Shown here one piece after another: positions 27,853 through 37,500 of a DNA stretch of 64,000 nt. Numbering within the stretch: the first letter of the stretch is position 1; each line of letters begins with the position of its first letter. Made by a program: the position numbers and the translations under genes. The stretch is from Bog-756 sp963839925 (GTDB lineage: Bacteria > Actinomycetota > Acidimicrobiia > Acidimicrobiales > RAAP-2): contig CAWIWV010000002.1 in the NCBI GenBank assembly GCA_963839925.1, forward strand, positions 620,001-684,000, written 5' to 3'. The notes beneath the pieces are model-generated. The model was not told the DNA's origin. It saw nothing but the letters and a program-made list of their open reading frames with translations, and searched no databases.

Positions 27853-29562
27853 TCACGAAGCTCCGACGCTCGAGTCTCCGAAGTAGGCGTCCCGCAGGTC
27901 CCTCTTGAGGAGCTTTCCTGCGGGATTGCGGGCGAGCGGCTCGTCACTGAAGGCGACTCGGGTCGGCACCTTGAACAGCGCGAGGTTGTCCCCTAGGAAG
28001 GTCCGGAGCTGGTCCTCGGTGAGCGTTGCGCCCTCACGACGGACGACCACGCAGGCGACCTCCTCGCCGAGACGCTCGTCGGGAACACCGAGCACCGCCG
28101 CTTCCACGACGTCGGGGTGGTCGTAGATCGCGCTCTCCACTTCGGCGCAGTAGACGTTCTCTCCGGCCCGGATGACCATGTCCTTGGCCCGGTCCTCGAT
28201 GTAGAGGAAACCCTCTTCGTCGATCCTGCCGAGGTCACCAGAGGCCAACCAGCCGTCGACGATGGTCTCGGCGGTCTCGTCCGGCCGGTTCCAATAGGCC
28301 CGGATGAGATTGGGCCCCTTCATCCAGATCTGCCCGTGCTCGCCGATCGCCACCGGCTTTCCGTCCTCGCCGCGGACCTCGGTGTCCAAGATGCTCGTCC
28401 TGGCCCGCCCGGCCGAGGTGGGGTGGCTGACGTAGTCGTCGCCCTGGTTGTGCGGTCCATAGGCGTTGGTCTCGGTCATGCCGTAGCCGATATTGGGCCG
28501 ACCCCGGGAGAACCCCTCTTCGACCCGACCGACCAACTTCACCGGAGCAGGAGCTCCACCGCCGCCGATCTGGGCGAGCGACGAGGTGTCGTACCTCGAG
28601 AACGCGGGGCTCTCCAGCAGGTCCCAACTCTGGGTCGGAACGCCGACGAACGCGGTCACCTTCTCTGCCTCGATGAGCCGGAGGGCCGCTTCGGGATCCC
28701 AGCGGTACATCATGACCAGCTTGAGCTTCAGTCCGAAGCAGGAGAGCATCACCGGAACGCACCCGGTGACGTGGAAGAGCGGCACGATCAAGATGAAGCT
28801 CCGTGGCGGGCCTCCCTGTTCCATCTCGGTGATCGGGCTCTGGCCCTTGCGCTGTCCGTCGATCGTCGCATCGGCCCAGAACGCCATCAGCGCCTGGGTC
28901 ACCGCCCGATGGGTGGACACCGCGCCCTTGGGAAACCCGGTCGTCCCCGAGGTGAAGAGGATGGTGGCATCGTCGTCGGGTCCCACCTCGACCACCGGCA
29001 TGGGGTCACCGACGGTGACCACCTCTTCGTACCGCTGCACCCCCGGGGGCTGCGGTTCGATCTCGTCGGCCCGGACGGCGATCACCGGGACGTCCCGCAC
29101 ACAGGCGACCCGGTGGGAACGTTCGACCCGTTCCGGATCGGCAAGCAACAGCGAGAGACCCGAGTCGTCGATGGCGTACTCGATCTCGGGCTCGGTCCAC
29201 CATGCGTTCAGCGAAACCGACACCGCACCGATCGAGAGCACCGCGGCGAACGACACGATCCACTCGGGCAGGTTCCGCATGGCGATCCCCACCCGATCGC
29301 CTTTCGAGATGCCGAACGTGTTGACGAGGGCGTTGGCGAGGCCGTCGACGTGGCGCATGGTCTCGCCGAAACTCCAGCGTTCGTCCTCGTAGACCAAGAA
29401 GGTCGAGTCGTCACCGCGTGCGCCGGCGAAGAGCTGGCCGAGGTTGGCCGGAGCGTTCTTGAACTGGCGGTAGTCGACCCCCCGCACCGGGGCCTCGATC
29501 AATTCGAAGAGGCTGCCCGGACCGGTGACCTCTGCAAAGACCTCGTCGTAACCGAGCAACAT
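27853..29562 (-). CDS. fatty acyl-CoA synthetase / AMP-binding ligase
   Basis: The 569-residue ANL-superfamily enzyme has P-loop LFTSGTTGFPKGA near residue 208, YGMTETNAYGP (motif A5) near 365, GWLASGDLGRIDEEGFLYIE and RAKDMVIRAGENVY (hinge), and the C-terminal catalytic Lys in NPAGKLLKRDLR. It would activate a carboxylic acid to an acyl-CoA using ATP. The acyl chain specificity is not evident. It opens a group of oxidoreductase genes typical of lipid or terpenoid catabolism in actinobacteria and is convergent with the aldolase gene. Confidence 0.87.
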   Translation of the reverse strand: MLLGYDEVFAEVTGPGSLFELIEAPVRGVDYRQFKNAPANLGQLFAGARGDDSTFLVYEDERWSFGETMRHVDGLANALVNTFGISKGDRVGIAMRNLPEWIVSFAAVLSIGAVSVSLNAWWTEPEIEYAIDDSGLSLLLADPERVERSHRVACVRDVPVIAVRADEIEPQPPGVQRYEEVVTVGDPMPVVEVGPDDDATILFTSGTTGFPKGAVSTHRAVTQALMAFWADATIDGQRKGQSPITEMEQGGPPRSFILIVPLFHVTGCVPVMLSCFGLKLKLVMMYRWDPEAALRLIEAEKVTAFVGVPTQSWDLLESPAFSRYDTSSLAQIGGGGAPAPVKLVGRVEEGFSRGRPNIGYGMTETNAYGPHNQGDDYVSHPTSAGRARTSILDTEVRGEDGKPVAIGEHGQIWMKGPNLIRAYWNRPDETAETIVDGWLASGDLGRIDEEGFLYIEDRAKDMVIRAGENVYCAEVESAIYDHPDVVEAAVLGVPDERLGEEVACVVVRREGATLTEDQLRTFLGDNLALFKVPTRVAFSDEPLARNPAGKLLKRDLRDAYFGDSSVGAS

Positions 29563-29658
29563 CGTCGCGGCCTCCCCTGCCGAGCACCCGACCCTACCCG
29601 GTACGGCACCTTGCGTTCACCGGGCGGCGCGTGCAGAAGACCGCACCGAGGAGCGGGT

Positions 29659-30594
29659 TCAGACCGAAGCGACCTCCAGCCGCGGCCGGACGCCGGTCAG
29701 CTCCTCGGAGATCCGCCAGAGCCTGAGCGCAGCCCCGGGGTCATAGGCCGCATGGACGAAGGAAACCTGCGTCGGATTCCCGCGCATCCCCCGCAACCCG
29801 TCGGGTCCGAAGAACTGACCTCCTCGGACCTGGTCCGAGGTTGCTGCCAGCAGGATCGGGAGCGCGCCGTCGGCCGCGCTCTGGGCGAGCACCACGTTCC
29901 CGAACCGCGCCGCCGCCTCGCCGAAGGTGGAGCCCTTCATCTGCGGGTACACCAGATTGGTCGCCGCATAGCCGGGGTGGGCTGCGACGCTGATCACCTC
30001 GGAGCCCGAGGCGGCCAACCGCCGGTCGAGCTCGAGGGTGAACAGCTGGTTGGCCAGCTTCGACTGGCAGTAGGCCGACCACCTGCTGTACCGGCGCTCC
30101 CCGTGCAGATCGTCGAAGTGCATCCGCCCGACCTGTGCACCCATGCTCGACACGGTGACCACCCGTGCCCTAGGAGTGGCGAGCATCCGATCGAGCAGCA
30201 GCCCGGTCAGGGCGAAGTGGCCGAGGTGGTTGGTGGCGAACTGCATCTCGAATCCGTCGACGGTCTGTTGGCGCGGGATGCCCATCACCCCGGCGTTGTT
30301 GATCAACAGGTCAAGCCGATCGTGCCGACCGAGAAGCTCGGCGGCGAACGAACGCACCGAGGCAAGATCAGCGAGATCGAGCTCGAGGACCTCCAGGTCG
30401 GCACCCGAGACCTCCTCGAGCACCCGCTCGACGGCACCGGCGGCACGTTCGGCGCTACGGCAGGCCAACACCAGGTGTGCACCTGCGCGCGCCAACGCCA
30501 ACGAGGTCTCCAGACCGAGCCCGCTGTTCGCGCCGGTCACCACAACGACCCTCCCGTCGAGCGAACCGATGTCGGCGACCGTCCAGGGCTTCAT
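29659..30594 (-). CDS. short-chain dehydrogenase (retinol-dehydrogenase-like)
   Basis: This 311-residue SDR has TGANSGLGLETSLALA (cofactor site), CRSAERA (Arg after strand 2, suggesting NADP), NNAGVMGIP, VVTVSSMGA (catalytic Ser) and YCQSKLANQLF (Tyr and Lys). The sequence is closest to the actinobacterial 'oxidoreductase / WW-domain-oxidoreductase-like' SDRs. ATG at 30594 starts the conserved part; a frame extending to 30777 is unlikely because it would overlap the divergent dioxygenase. The substrate is unknown, probably a lipid or terpenoid alcohol. Confidence 0.83.
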   Translation of the reverse strand: MKPWTVADIGSLDGRVVVVTGANSGLGLETSLALARAGAHLVLACRSAERAAGAVERVLEEVSGADLEVLELDLADLASVRSFAAELLGRHDRLDLLINNAGVMGIPRQQTVDGFEMQFATNHLGHFALTGLLLDRMLATPRARVVTVSSMGAQVGRMHFDDLHGERRYSRWSAYCQSKLANQLFTLELDRRLAASGSEVISVAAHPGYAATNLVYPQMKGSTFGEAAARFGNVVLAQSAADGALPILLAATSDQVRGGQFFGPDGLRGMRGNPTQVSFVHAAYDPGAALRLWRISEELTGVRPRLEVASV

Positions 30595-30688
30595 CGCTTC
30601 GGACCCTACTGGGATCGGTGACCGGCTGCGCCCGGTCGCCAGCCTCCAACTACCCTGTTCTCCAGCGAGAACGACCAGCAGGGGGATG

Positions 30689-31663
30689 ATGGTTTTGGCT
30701 TCACGACTCGCCACCGACGCCGAAGTCGACACGTGGAACGAGCAGGGATGGGTCGTGCTCGAGGGGCTGGTGGGCACCGACGAGATCGACGCCGTCGCAG
30801 ACGACGTCCATCAACTCTTCCCGACCGGCGAGGAGTACCACGCCGACCCCGAAGCAACGGTTCGCAAGTGGAGAGGTGGCCTCCGCTCGACCGACGGCGA
30901 CGAGTTCTGGGGCGACACCGGGCCGGGCTTCCGCAACAACCAGCACCTGTGGGTGACGCCCTTCCCGTTCGTCGGAGGCGGGATGCTCAACCGGCTCTGC
31001 GTGCACCCTTCGGTCGTGGACTTCGCAGAGCGGGCACTCGGGTCCTCGGACATCCGGCTCTATCAGGCCATGGCGACCGCGTCGTACTCCGGGTTGACCA
31101 ACTACGAGCAGCCGATGCACATCGACCGGAACCACTCGTGGCTCCCCGCGGTGCACGGTGGTCCATGGCGGAACATCGAGAGCTTCCTCTACCTCTCCGA
31201 CGTGACCGAAGCGGACAATGCCACCCGGGTGGTGCCGTTGCGCGACTCGGCGCACGTGTCGGAGATGACGCCGATCCTGATGCCCGACACCGACCCCGGG
31301 CTGTACGCGGCCGAGCGACGGGCCACCGGGGTGCGAGGCTCCTACCTTGTCTACCGGTCCGACGTCTTCCACCGCGCGGCGCCCTACGCCGCGGAAGGGA
31401 GATCCCGGTTCATGCTGACTCTCGGATTCAAGCACGCCGGTCACGACTGGATCGGCTACAACCAGGCACAGTCGGTTTCCACCGGGGCGGAGTGGACGCG
31501 GTTCGCCGAGCGCTGCAGCCCACGAGAGCTCGAGTTGTTCGGCTTCCCCCCGCCGGGACACCCGATCTGGAACGACGAGCTGATCGACCGGACGGCCATC
31601 CGATACCCGTTGATGGATCTCACCCCTTGGCGAGCGGCCCTTCCGGCGAGAACCGGCTCCTAG
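30689..31663 (+). CDS. phytanoyl-CoA dioxygenase (PhyH) family protein
   Basis: The 324-residue protein is likely an Fe(II)/2-oxoglutarate-dependent hydroxylase. MHIDRNHSW provides the HxD metal motif and DVFHRAAPY the distal His, followed by Arg in RSRFMLTLGF for 2-oxoglutarate. Two adjacent ATGs (30686 and 30689) follow CAGCAGGGG; the second gives the better spacing. It is divergent from the SDR and overlaps the end of the sulfotransferase gene by 4 bases at its 3' end. Natural substrates of actinobacterial PhyH proteins are mostly unassigned. Confidence 0.82.
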   Translation: MVLASRLATDAEVDTWNEQGWVVLEGLVGTDEIDAVADDVHQLFPTGEEYHADPEATVRKWRGGLRSTDGDEFWGDTGPGFRNNQHLWVTPFPFVGGGMLNRLCVHPSVVDFAERALGSSDIRLYQAMATASYSGLTNYEQPMHIDRNHSWLPAVHGGPWRNIESFLYLSDVTEADNATRVVPLRDSAHVSEMTPILMPDTDPGLYAAERRATGVRGSYLVYRSDVFHRAAPYAAEGRSRFMLTLGFKHAGHDWIGYNQAQSVSTGAEWTRFAERCSPRELELFGFPPPGHPIWNDELIDRTAIRYPLMDLTPWRAALPARTGS

Positions 31664-32796
31664 GCTGATCCGAAGCGCTCGAGGTAGGCGGCGAAACCCT
31701 CCCGCACGGTCGACCGGTCGAGCCCGAAGTCGCCAAGTGCGAACTCATGGCTCCCGAACGCTCCGGGGGGATGGTCGCCCGCCCACCGCTCGAGATGCGC
31801 CCGGGCATCGCCGGACTCGATCCCGAGCTGCTCGTAGGCGGCGCACACCGCACCCACCGGGTCCGACTGGAGCGACCCGAAGTCGATGTCGGCAAAGGAT
31901 GCCTCGCCGATGCGCTGCCGGAAGTCGAGTGCCCGATTGATCGCCTCGGACCAGACCGCGAGCTGCTCGCGTCCCAACTCGACCGCGTCGTCCCGGTCGC
32001 TGACCCAGCTTCGGGTGTAGGCGATGAGGCTGCAGACGGAGCCGAGCACGTCGGCCGGATCCCGATGGGTCCAGAGGAACTTCGCACGCGGATAGGCGCC
32101 GAGCAGATCGTCGAGGGCCAACATGTGCACCGGAGTCTTCAAGTGCCAGAGGCGGGGCGGGCAGTGCCACTGGAGCAGTTGGAGTACCTGCCGGTGGAAC
32201 CGGTAGGCGCTGCTCATGTCGCAGTCGAGCACCCACGCCGCATAGGACGGCACCCTCGCCATCCCGTCGAAGTGCTCGGTGCGGAACTCCATACCGAGCA
32301 GGTCCTGACACTCGGTTGGTCCGTCTGCTGCCTGGAAGTGAAGCGAACGCATCTTCGGAAACGCCTCGTACATGGCCTCGAGCCCGGCCCGTGCGTTGTC
32401 GATCCGTGGATCGGAGTCCTGGGTGGCCGCCTCGGGTGGCGGGACCGGGTCGGACGACTCCCAGAGACGGACCGAACGGATCTGCGGATCGGCGGCGAGC
32501 AGATTGCTCAGCGCGGTCGTGCCGGTGCGCGGCAGACCGATGATCACCAAGGGACCGTCGACCTCTTCGTCGAGGATCTCCGGGTGCTCGGTGATGGTGT
32601 CGATGATCCGGAGCCGATTGGCCAGCAACATCCCGAGGCGGAGCGCGAGGATCTGTTCCCCGCCGTCGGTGAGATCGGACTCGTCGTTGAAGGACGCGAC
32701 CAAACGGTCCAACCCCTCCCTCCAGGTCGTGCCCCCGAAGTCGTCGAGGCCGGTCTCTTCTCGAGCGGCGTCGATGAGTTGCCCGGCGTCGAGCAT
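31660..32796 (-). CDS. PAPS-dependent sulfotransferase family protein
   Basis: The 378-residue protein has the PAPS 5'-phosphosulfate loop IGLPRTGTTALSNLL near residue 85 and the 3'-phosphate motif HRDPADVLGSVCSL near residue 245. It would transfer sulfate to a hydroxyl or amine of a lipid or small molecule in the cytoplasm. Its ATG shares one base with the stop of the upstream SDR (TGATG), showing translational coupling. The two proteins may act in succession, the SDR on an alcohol or ketone and the sulfotransferase on the hydroxyl product. This order is inference. Confidence 0.84.
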   Translation of the reverse strand: MLDAGQLIDAAREETGLDDFGGTTWREGLDRLVASFNDESDLTDGGEQILALRLGMLLANRLRIIDTITEHPEILDEEVDGPLVIIGLPRTGTTALSNLLAADPQIRSVRLWESSDPVPPPEAATQDSDPRIDNARAGLEAMYEAFPKMRSLHFQAADGPTECQDLLGMEFRTEHFDGMARVPSYAAWVLDCDMSSAYRFHRQVLQLLQWHCPPRLWHLKTPVHMLALDDLLGAYPRAKFLWTHRDPADVLGSVCSLIAYTRSWVSDRDDAVELGREQLAVWSEAINRALDFRQRIGEASFADIDFGSLQSDPVGAVCAAYEQLGIESGDARAHLERWAGDHPPGAFGSHEFALGDFGLDRSTVREGFAAYLERFGSA

Positions 32797-33599
32797 CAGA
32801 TGAAGTCCGAGCCGCCGTCGACGTTGACGTTGGCTCCGGTCACGTACCCGTTGGTTCTGGAGGCGAGGTAGGCGACGAGCGATGCCACCTCCTCGGGAAG
32901 ACCTGCCCTCCCAAGGTCGGCCGGCTGGTGGAAGTGCCGCTCGATCCAGGTCATCACGTCGTAGGGATCGGTGGCGTCGAGCGATTCGGCCTCGAACATT
33001 TCGCGCAGGCCCTCGCTGAAGCTGGCGGTCACGATCGACCCGGGGCTGACCGTGTTGACCAGGATCCCCTCCGGCGCCAACGACTTGGCCAGGTTCTTGG
33101 AGACACTGGTCAAGGCCGACTTGGCCGCGGTGTAGGCCACGAGCATCGGGCTCTGGCGTTGGATCGAGTGCGCGGAGAGGTTCACGATCCTCGCCCACTC
33201 GGCCGCGCGCAGGAGTGGCAGCGCGGCGCGGACGCAGCGGACGGCGGTCATCGTCCCGAGGTCGATCACCCGCTCCCATTCGTGATCGTCGAGATCCTCG
33301 AAACGGCCCGCACCCGGGCCGAGCGTGTTGACCAGCACGTTGAGCGAACCAAAACGATCCGCCAGCTCGGCGAACGCGGCGCTCACCTGCTCGGCGTCGG
33401 TCGCGTCGACCGAAAGGCCGAACGATCCGGTGCTCCCCTTCTCGTGCAGCGTGGCGACGGTGTCGTCCAGAGCCTCACGGCCCCGTGCGAGCACGGCAAC
33501 GGTCGCCCCTTCCGATGCGAGACGCTCGGAGATGGCCCGACCCATCCCCTTCGACCCCCCGGTGACGGCCGCGGTCGCGCCGTCGAATCCCAGGTCCAT
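32796..33599 (-). CDS. short-chain dehydrogenase/reductase
   Basis: This 267-residue SDR has TGGSKGMGRAISERLA (cofactor loop), NTLGPGAGRF in place of NNAG, IVNLSAHS (catalytic Ser) and YTAAKSAL (Tyr/Lys). The C-terminus TGANVNVDGG is typical. GAAGGGGGAAC precedes the ATG. It is coupled by a one-base overlap to the sulfotransferase. The substrate is unknown; the context suggests oxidation of a lipid or steroid-like hydroxyl. The first four bases upstream lie next to a long pyrimidine-rich spacer (33600-33721). Confidence 0.83.
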   Translation of the reverse strand: MDLGFDGATAAVTGGSKGMGRAISERLASEGATVAVLARGREALDDTVATLHEKGSTGSFGLSVDATDAEQVSAAFAELADRFGSLNVLVNTLGPGAGRFEDLDDHEWERVIDLGTMTAVRCVRAALPLLRAAEWARIVNLSAHSIQRQSPMLVAYTAAKSALTSVSKNLAKSLAPEGILVNTVSPGSIVTASFSEGLREMFEAESLDATDPYDVMTWIERHFHQPADLGRAGLPEEVASLVAYLASRTNGYVTGANVNVDGGSDFI

Positions 33600-33721
33600 C
33601 CTGTTCCCCCTTCTCGTGGCCCCTGCTGTCTTTGTCTGCCGGCCTGTCTGTCCTTGTTCGCCGGCCTCTGCTGTCCCTGCTCTGCTCCGTGCTTTGCCCT
33701 ACGTGCCGCCCGACCCCTCGG

Positions 33722-34963
33722 TCAGCGCGGGAAGCGTCGCTGGACGGCCTCCCTGCGCGCGTCGAGCACTCGGCGCCGCTCGCTCGGATCGACTCGGACC
33801 GTCTCGGGCGGTAAGAGAGCATCCAAATCGGAAAAGGACACCTCCCGCACCGGAGGCATCGGGGCATGTGTGGCACGCAGCCAGCGGAAGATCATCGCTC
33901 CGGTGTGGTTCCCACCGGTGTCGAGCCAGTTGGCGACGCCCGGATCCTGATGCGACACGACCGCGCGGAACACGCCGTCTGGATCGATCACCGCCTGGTA
34001 ACCGTTGAGGCTCGACTGGCGGTTGGCATAGTCGATGGTCTCCCACCAGAAGTTCCCCATCGAGACGCTCCAGTAGACGGCTTCGGGGGGCGCGACCTCG
34101 ATGATCAGTGCACGGTCGTCGTCGAGGCTCCACGAGCCCCACGTGCTCACGTTCTCCGCCGCAGCACCCATCCCGGTGAGCGCTGCCGGTTCGCGGAAGC
34201 AGTTCACCCCCTGGCTCCGACCGCCCTCCTCCACATTCAGCCAGAACTCGATGCTGGCCTCCATGTACTCCCCGAGCGCATCGAGTTGAGCGGCGACTCC
34301 GCCGGCGGAGAGGGGGTCGAGGGTGCTTGGAGCGACGTTCGCCGGGCGATCGGTGCATTCGATGGAGAGCTCGGCCGCCTTCTCACCCGTCCAGTCGTAG
34401 AAGAACTGGCGAACGACCAACGAAGAGCTCGCCGGGTTGAGCGGCAGCCAGTTCCCCGGCTGCTCTGTCGGCGAGAGCACCAGTTCGAAGCAGCCGTCGT
34501 CGTCCAGCTCGAGATCGTCGGCAACGACGTTGCCGGTGTTCTCCATGCCCCCCATGACCTGAAATCCCAGATAGCGAACCGTGTTTCGTTTCACCCGGAC
34601 CCGGTAGGTGGCATCGCCCCTGATTCCTGCACCCGAGTAGGCGGCGTCGGGGCAGTCCATCCCCCACTTGAGGACGTTGTCCACGTTCGCCGGAAGGAGT
34701 TGTGGCCGGTAGGGGTCCGAGCCGCGCAGGGCCTCGTCGATGCCGAGCGCCAGGAGGACCAGCAGGTGGCGGTATCCCTCGGCCTGGTCGGTCTCCTGCT
34801 GCGGCACGCGACCGGACCGGAGGACCTGTCCCACCCGATCCAACGAGGCGAGCAGTCGGGACCACGCCTGTCCCGACACGAGCTCGTTGGCGTCGGTCTC
34901 TGCGTGCCGGTAGGCCGATCCGACCGAGCCGGGCGCCCATGCTGGTGTCTGCATGGACGACAT
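33722..34963 (-). CDS. DUF1214 domain protein
   Basis: The 413-residue protein ends in the DUF1214 layout: EAVYWSVSMGNFWWETIDYA, then QAVIDPDGVFRAVVSHQDPG, and TGAMIFRWLRA. It shows no signal peptide or membrane segment. The DUF1214 fold is widespread in actinobacteria and often lies next to lipid-catabolic genes; its function is not known. The start could be Met1 or Met4 (MSSMQT). It follows the ABC permease gene by 4 bases on the same strand, but the functions look unrelated. Confidence 0.78.
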   Translation of the reverse strand: MSSMQTPAWAPGSVGSAYRHAETDANELVSGQAWSRLLASLDRVGQVLRSGRVPQQETDQAEGYRHLLVLLALGIDEALRGSDPYRPQLLPANVDNVLKWGMDCPDAAYSGAGIRGDATYRVRVKRNTVRYLGFQVMGGMENTGNVVADDLELDDDGCFELVLSPTEQPGNWLPLNPASSSLVVRQFFYDWTGEKAAELSIECTDRPANVAPSTLDPLSAGGVAAQLDALGEYMEASIEFWLNVEEGGRSQGVNCFREPAALTGMGAAAENVSTWGSWSLDDDRALIIEVAPPEAVYWSVSMGNFWWETIDYANRQSSLNGYQAVIDPDGVFRAVVSHQDPGVANWLDTGGNHTGAMIFRWLRATHAPMPPVREVSFSDLDALLPPETVRVDPSERRRVLDARREAVQRRFPR

Positions 34964-34967
34964 TGGA

Positions 34968-37499
34968 TCACTCGGCGGCGATGGCCGCCAACACGTCGAG
35001 CTTCGCCGCCCGTCGCGCGGGCCAGGTGGCGGCGCCCAGACCGAGCAAGGCCGACAACAACAGGAACACGATCAGGCTCGGGAAGGGAACGACGATGTCG
35101 GTGATCCCCTGTTGCTTGAGTGACGCGGCGAATGCGATCCCCAGAACGGTTCCGACGAGTACCCCGATGATCGCACCGAACACCGAGAGGATCACCGCCT
35201 CCGATCGGATCATCGCCCGGACTTGGCGACGTCGCATCCCGACCGCTCGGAGCAGACCGATCTCGTGGGTCCGCTCGAAGACCGAAAGCATCAGCGTGTT
35301 CACGATCCCGATGAGTGCGATGGCGACGGCCAGGGCAAGGAGGGCGTAGACCAGACCGAGCAGTTGGTTCACCTGTTGCTGCTGCGACTTCTCGAACTGT
35401 GCCCGGGTCTGGATCTTGAGGTTCGAATAGGGAGCGAGTGCGGTGTGGATCGCCTTCCCCGCTGCGGTGGCGCCGCCGCTGGTGCGCAAGAGGACGGCGA
35501 CGGGAAGCGGGGCGTTGTAGCGGGCGAGGAAGTACCGGTCGCCGACGAGGTAGCTGCCGAGGAGTGCGTTCGGTTTGAAGATGCCCCCGACCCGCATGGT
35601 CGTGTGTCCGGTCTGAGGGAAGGTGGTTCGGACGACCGAGCCGACCGAGAGGTGCTCGTTGGTGGCAGTCGTCGTGTCGATCAGCAGCTCGCCACCGGCC
35701 AGCGCGGCCGCCCCTTGTCCGGAGCTCATCCGGAGGATGACCGTGTCGGGAAGCCGATCGGTGGAGACCGCGGTCAGGCCGGAGACCTTGCCGTTGATCT
35801 CGAACTGCGCGCTGTAGACGGTGGAGGTCGCGGTGATGCCGGGCAGTTTGGAGACCGCACCCGCCACCGCGCCACTGAACTGGCCGGACGCGGAGTTGGA
35901 CGCGGTGATGATGTAGTCGGCGCTGATCGCCTGGTCGACGCTCGAGGTGGCCGACTTGGACAGGGACGCGCCGAACACGGCGATGGTCGAGACGAGGGCC
36001 AGGCCGACCATCAACGCCGAGGAGGTCTGGGCGGTCCGGCGCGGGCTGCGCATCGAGTTCTCGCGCCCGAGCTTCCCGGAGATCCCGAGGATCCGGGCCA
36101 ATGGTCGTCCGAGCCCGCTCGACATCGGGCGGGCGACCACCGGTGCGAGCATCCCCACTCCGATGAAGCCTGCGAGTGCTCCGAGGCCGACCAACTGGAT
36201 CGCCGGCTTGGTCAGCCCGATCGCCAGGGCGATCACGCCCAGGACGGCGATGATCGACCCGATCAGGATCCTCCTGCGAGAGGACTCCTCCTGCTCGCCT
36301 TGGTGGTCGGTGATGGCTTCGACCGGAGCGATGCGAACCGCGCGCCGGGCCGGGCTCACAGCAGAGACCACGGTCACCCCGACGCCGACCACCAGGCCGA
36401 CGATCACCGTTCGGCTCTCGAAGACGAGCGGTCCGGTCGGCAGGGTCACGCCGAATCCCTTGAGCAGTGCCTCGATGCCGATCGCGGACAACACGCCGAG
36501 CCCGAGACCCACGAGTGAGGCGGCGAGTCCCAACATCCCCGCCTCGAGGAGCACCGAGCGGAACACCTGACGGCGGCTCGCCCCGACGATCCGGAGCAGC
36601 GCCAGCTCACGGGTCCGCTGACCCACCAGGATCGAGAAGGTGTTGAAGATGGTGAACCCTCCGACGAACAGGGAGATGAACGCGAAGACCAACAACGCGG
36701 TCGAGAAGAACGACAGGGCTTGATTGATCGAGTTGGTTTGCTCGTTGGCGACGGTCTGACCGGTCACCACTTCGACCCCCGGGGGGAGGGTGTGGGCGAT
36801 GGCCCGCTGGAGGGCGACCTTGTCGGAGCCCGGTTTCGCCAAGATGTTGATGGCGTCGTACTTCCCGACCACCCCGAACAGCCGCTGGGCGGTGGGAAGG
36901 TCGAAGGCGGCGAGGGTCGCGCCGGCCAGGCTGTCCGCGCTGCCGAACTTGACGATGCCCGAGATCCTGAAGGTTTCAGGTGGTCCGACGAGGAGCATCC
37001 GCACCCGGTCGCCGACGGCGAAGTGGTACTTCTTGGCGGTGCCGGCGTCCATGACCACTTGGTCGGGATTGGTGGGAGCGACACCGGCAGTCACCACCAG
37101 CGCGGACATCGCAGGGTTCGGGTCGAACGAGAGACCGAGGGTGGGCGCGCCACCGGTGGTGATCGCCTTGCCGTCGGGGGCGACGAACTGCGCGTAGCCG
37201 GAGACGGTGCCCTCGGCGTACTGCACCCCGGGAACGTGTTTCACTGTGGTCACAATCGATTGCGGGATCGGCTTCCGGGTGGCGTCGCCCGACGAGTCGT
37301 TGGAGAAGGCCGCCTTGCCCCGGACCACCAGGTCGACGTTCTGGTACGCGTGGTTGAACAGCGTCGTGAAGGTGGAGTGCAGGGTGTCGGTGAGCACGAG
37401 CGTGCCCGAGATGAAGGTCACCCCGAGGACGATGGCGATCGCGGTCAACGCGAGCCGGAGCTTGTGGGCCATCAGCCCCTTGAAGGTGACCTTCCACAT
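34968..37499 (-). CDS. FtsX/MacB-type ABC transporter permease
   Basis: This 843-residue membrane protein has a TM helix at about 15-37, an extracellular MacB-type periplasmic core domain (about 45-260) and three TM helices (about 265-400) ending at SPARRAVRIAPVEAI. A second TM group, a second large extracellular domain (about 520-700) and a last trio of TM helices (720-840, GLLRAVGMRRRQVRAMI) follow. This duplicated FtsX layout is typical of actinobacterial exporters or lipoprotein-handling transporters. The ATPase gene is immediately upstream. Confidence 0.87.
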   Translation of the reverse strand: MWKVTFKGLMAHKLRLALTAIAIVLGVTFISGTLVLTDTLHSTFTTLFNHAYQNVDLVVRGKAAFSNDSSGDATRKPIPQSIVTTVKHVPGVQYAEGTVSGYAQFVAPDGKAITTGGAPTLGLSFDPNPAMSALVVTAGVAPTNPDQVVMDAGTAKKYHFAVGDRVRMLLVGPPETFRISGIVKFGSADSLAGATLAAFDLPTAQRLFGVVGKYDAINILAKPGSDKVALQRAIAHTLPPGVEVVTGQTVANEQTNSINQALSFFSTALLVFAFISLFVGGFTIFNTFSILVGQRTRELALLRIVGASRRQVFRSVLLEAGMLGLAASLVGLGLGVLSAIGIEALLKGFGVTLPTGPLVFESRTVIVGLVVGVGVTVVSAVSPARRAVRIAPVEAITDHQGEQEESSRRRILIGSIIAVLGVIALAIGLTKPAIQLVGLGALAGFIGVGMLAPVVARPMSSGLGRPLARILGISGKLGRENSMRSPRRTAQTSSALMVGLALVSTIAVFGASLSKSATSSVDQAISADYIITASNSASGQFSGAVAGAVSKLPGITATSTVYSAQFEINGKVSGLTAVSTDRLPDTVILRMSSGQGAAALAGGELLIDTTTATNEHLSVGSVVRTTFPQTGHTTMRVGGIFKPNALLGSYLVGDRYFLARYNAPLPVAVLLRTSGGATAAGKAIHTALAPYSNLKIQTRAQFEKSQQQQVNQLLGLVYALLALAVAIALIGIVNTLMLSVFERTHEIGLLRAVGMRRRQVRAMIRSEAVILSVFGAIIGVLVGTVLGIAFAASLKQQGITDIVVPFPSLIVFLLLSALLGLGAATWPARRAAKLDVLAAIAAE

Positions 37500-37500
37500 G

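Noticed and set aside
28117..30621. Very long open frame opposite the acyl-CoA synthetase and SDR genes
   Set aside because: It is the complementary shadow of two well-conserved genes in high-GC DNA and has no family motif of its own.
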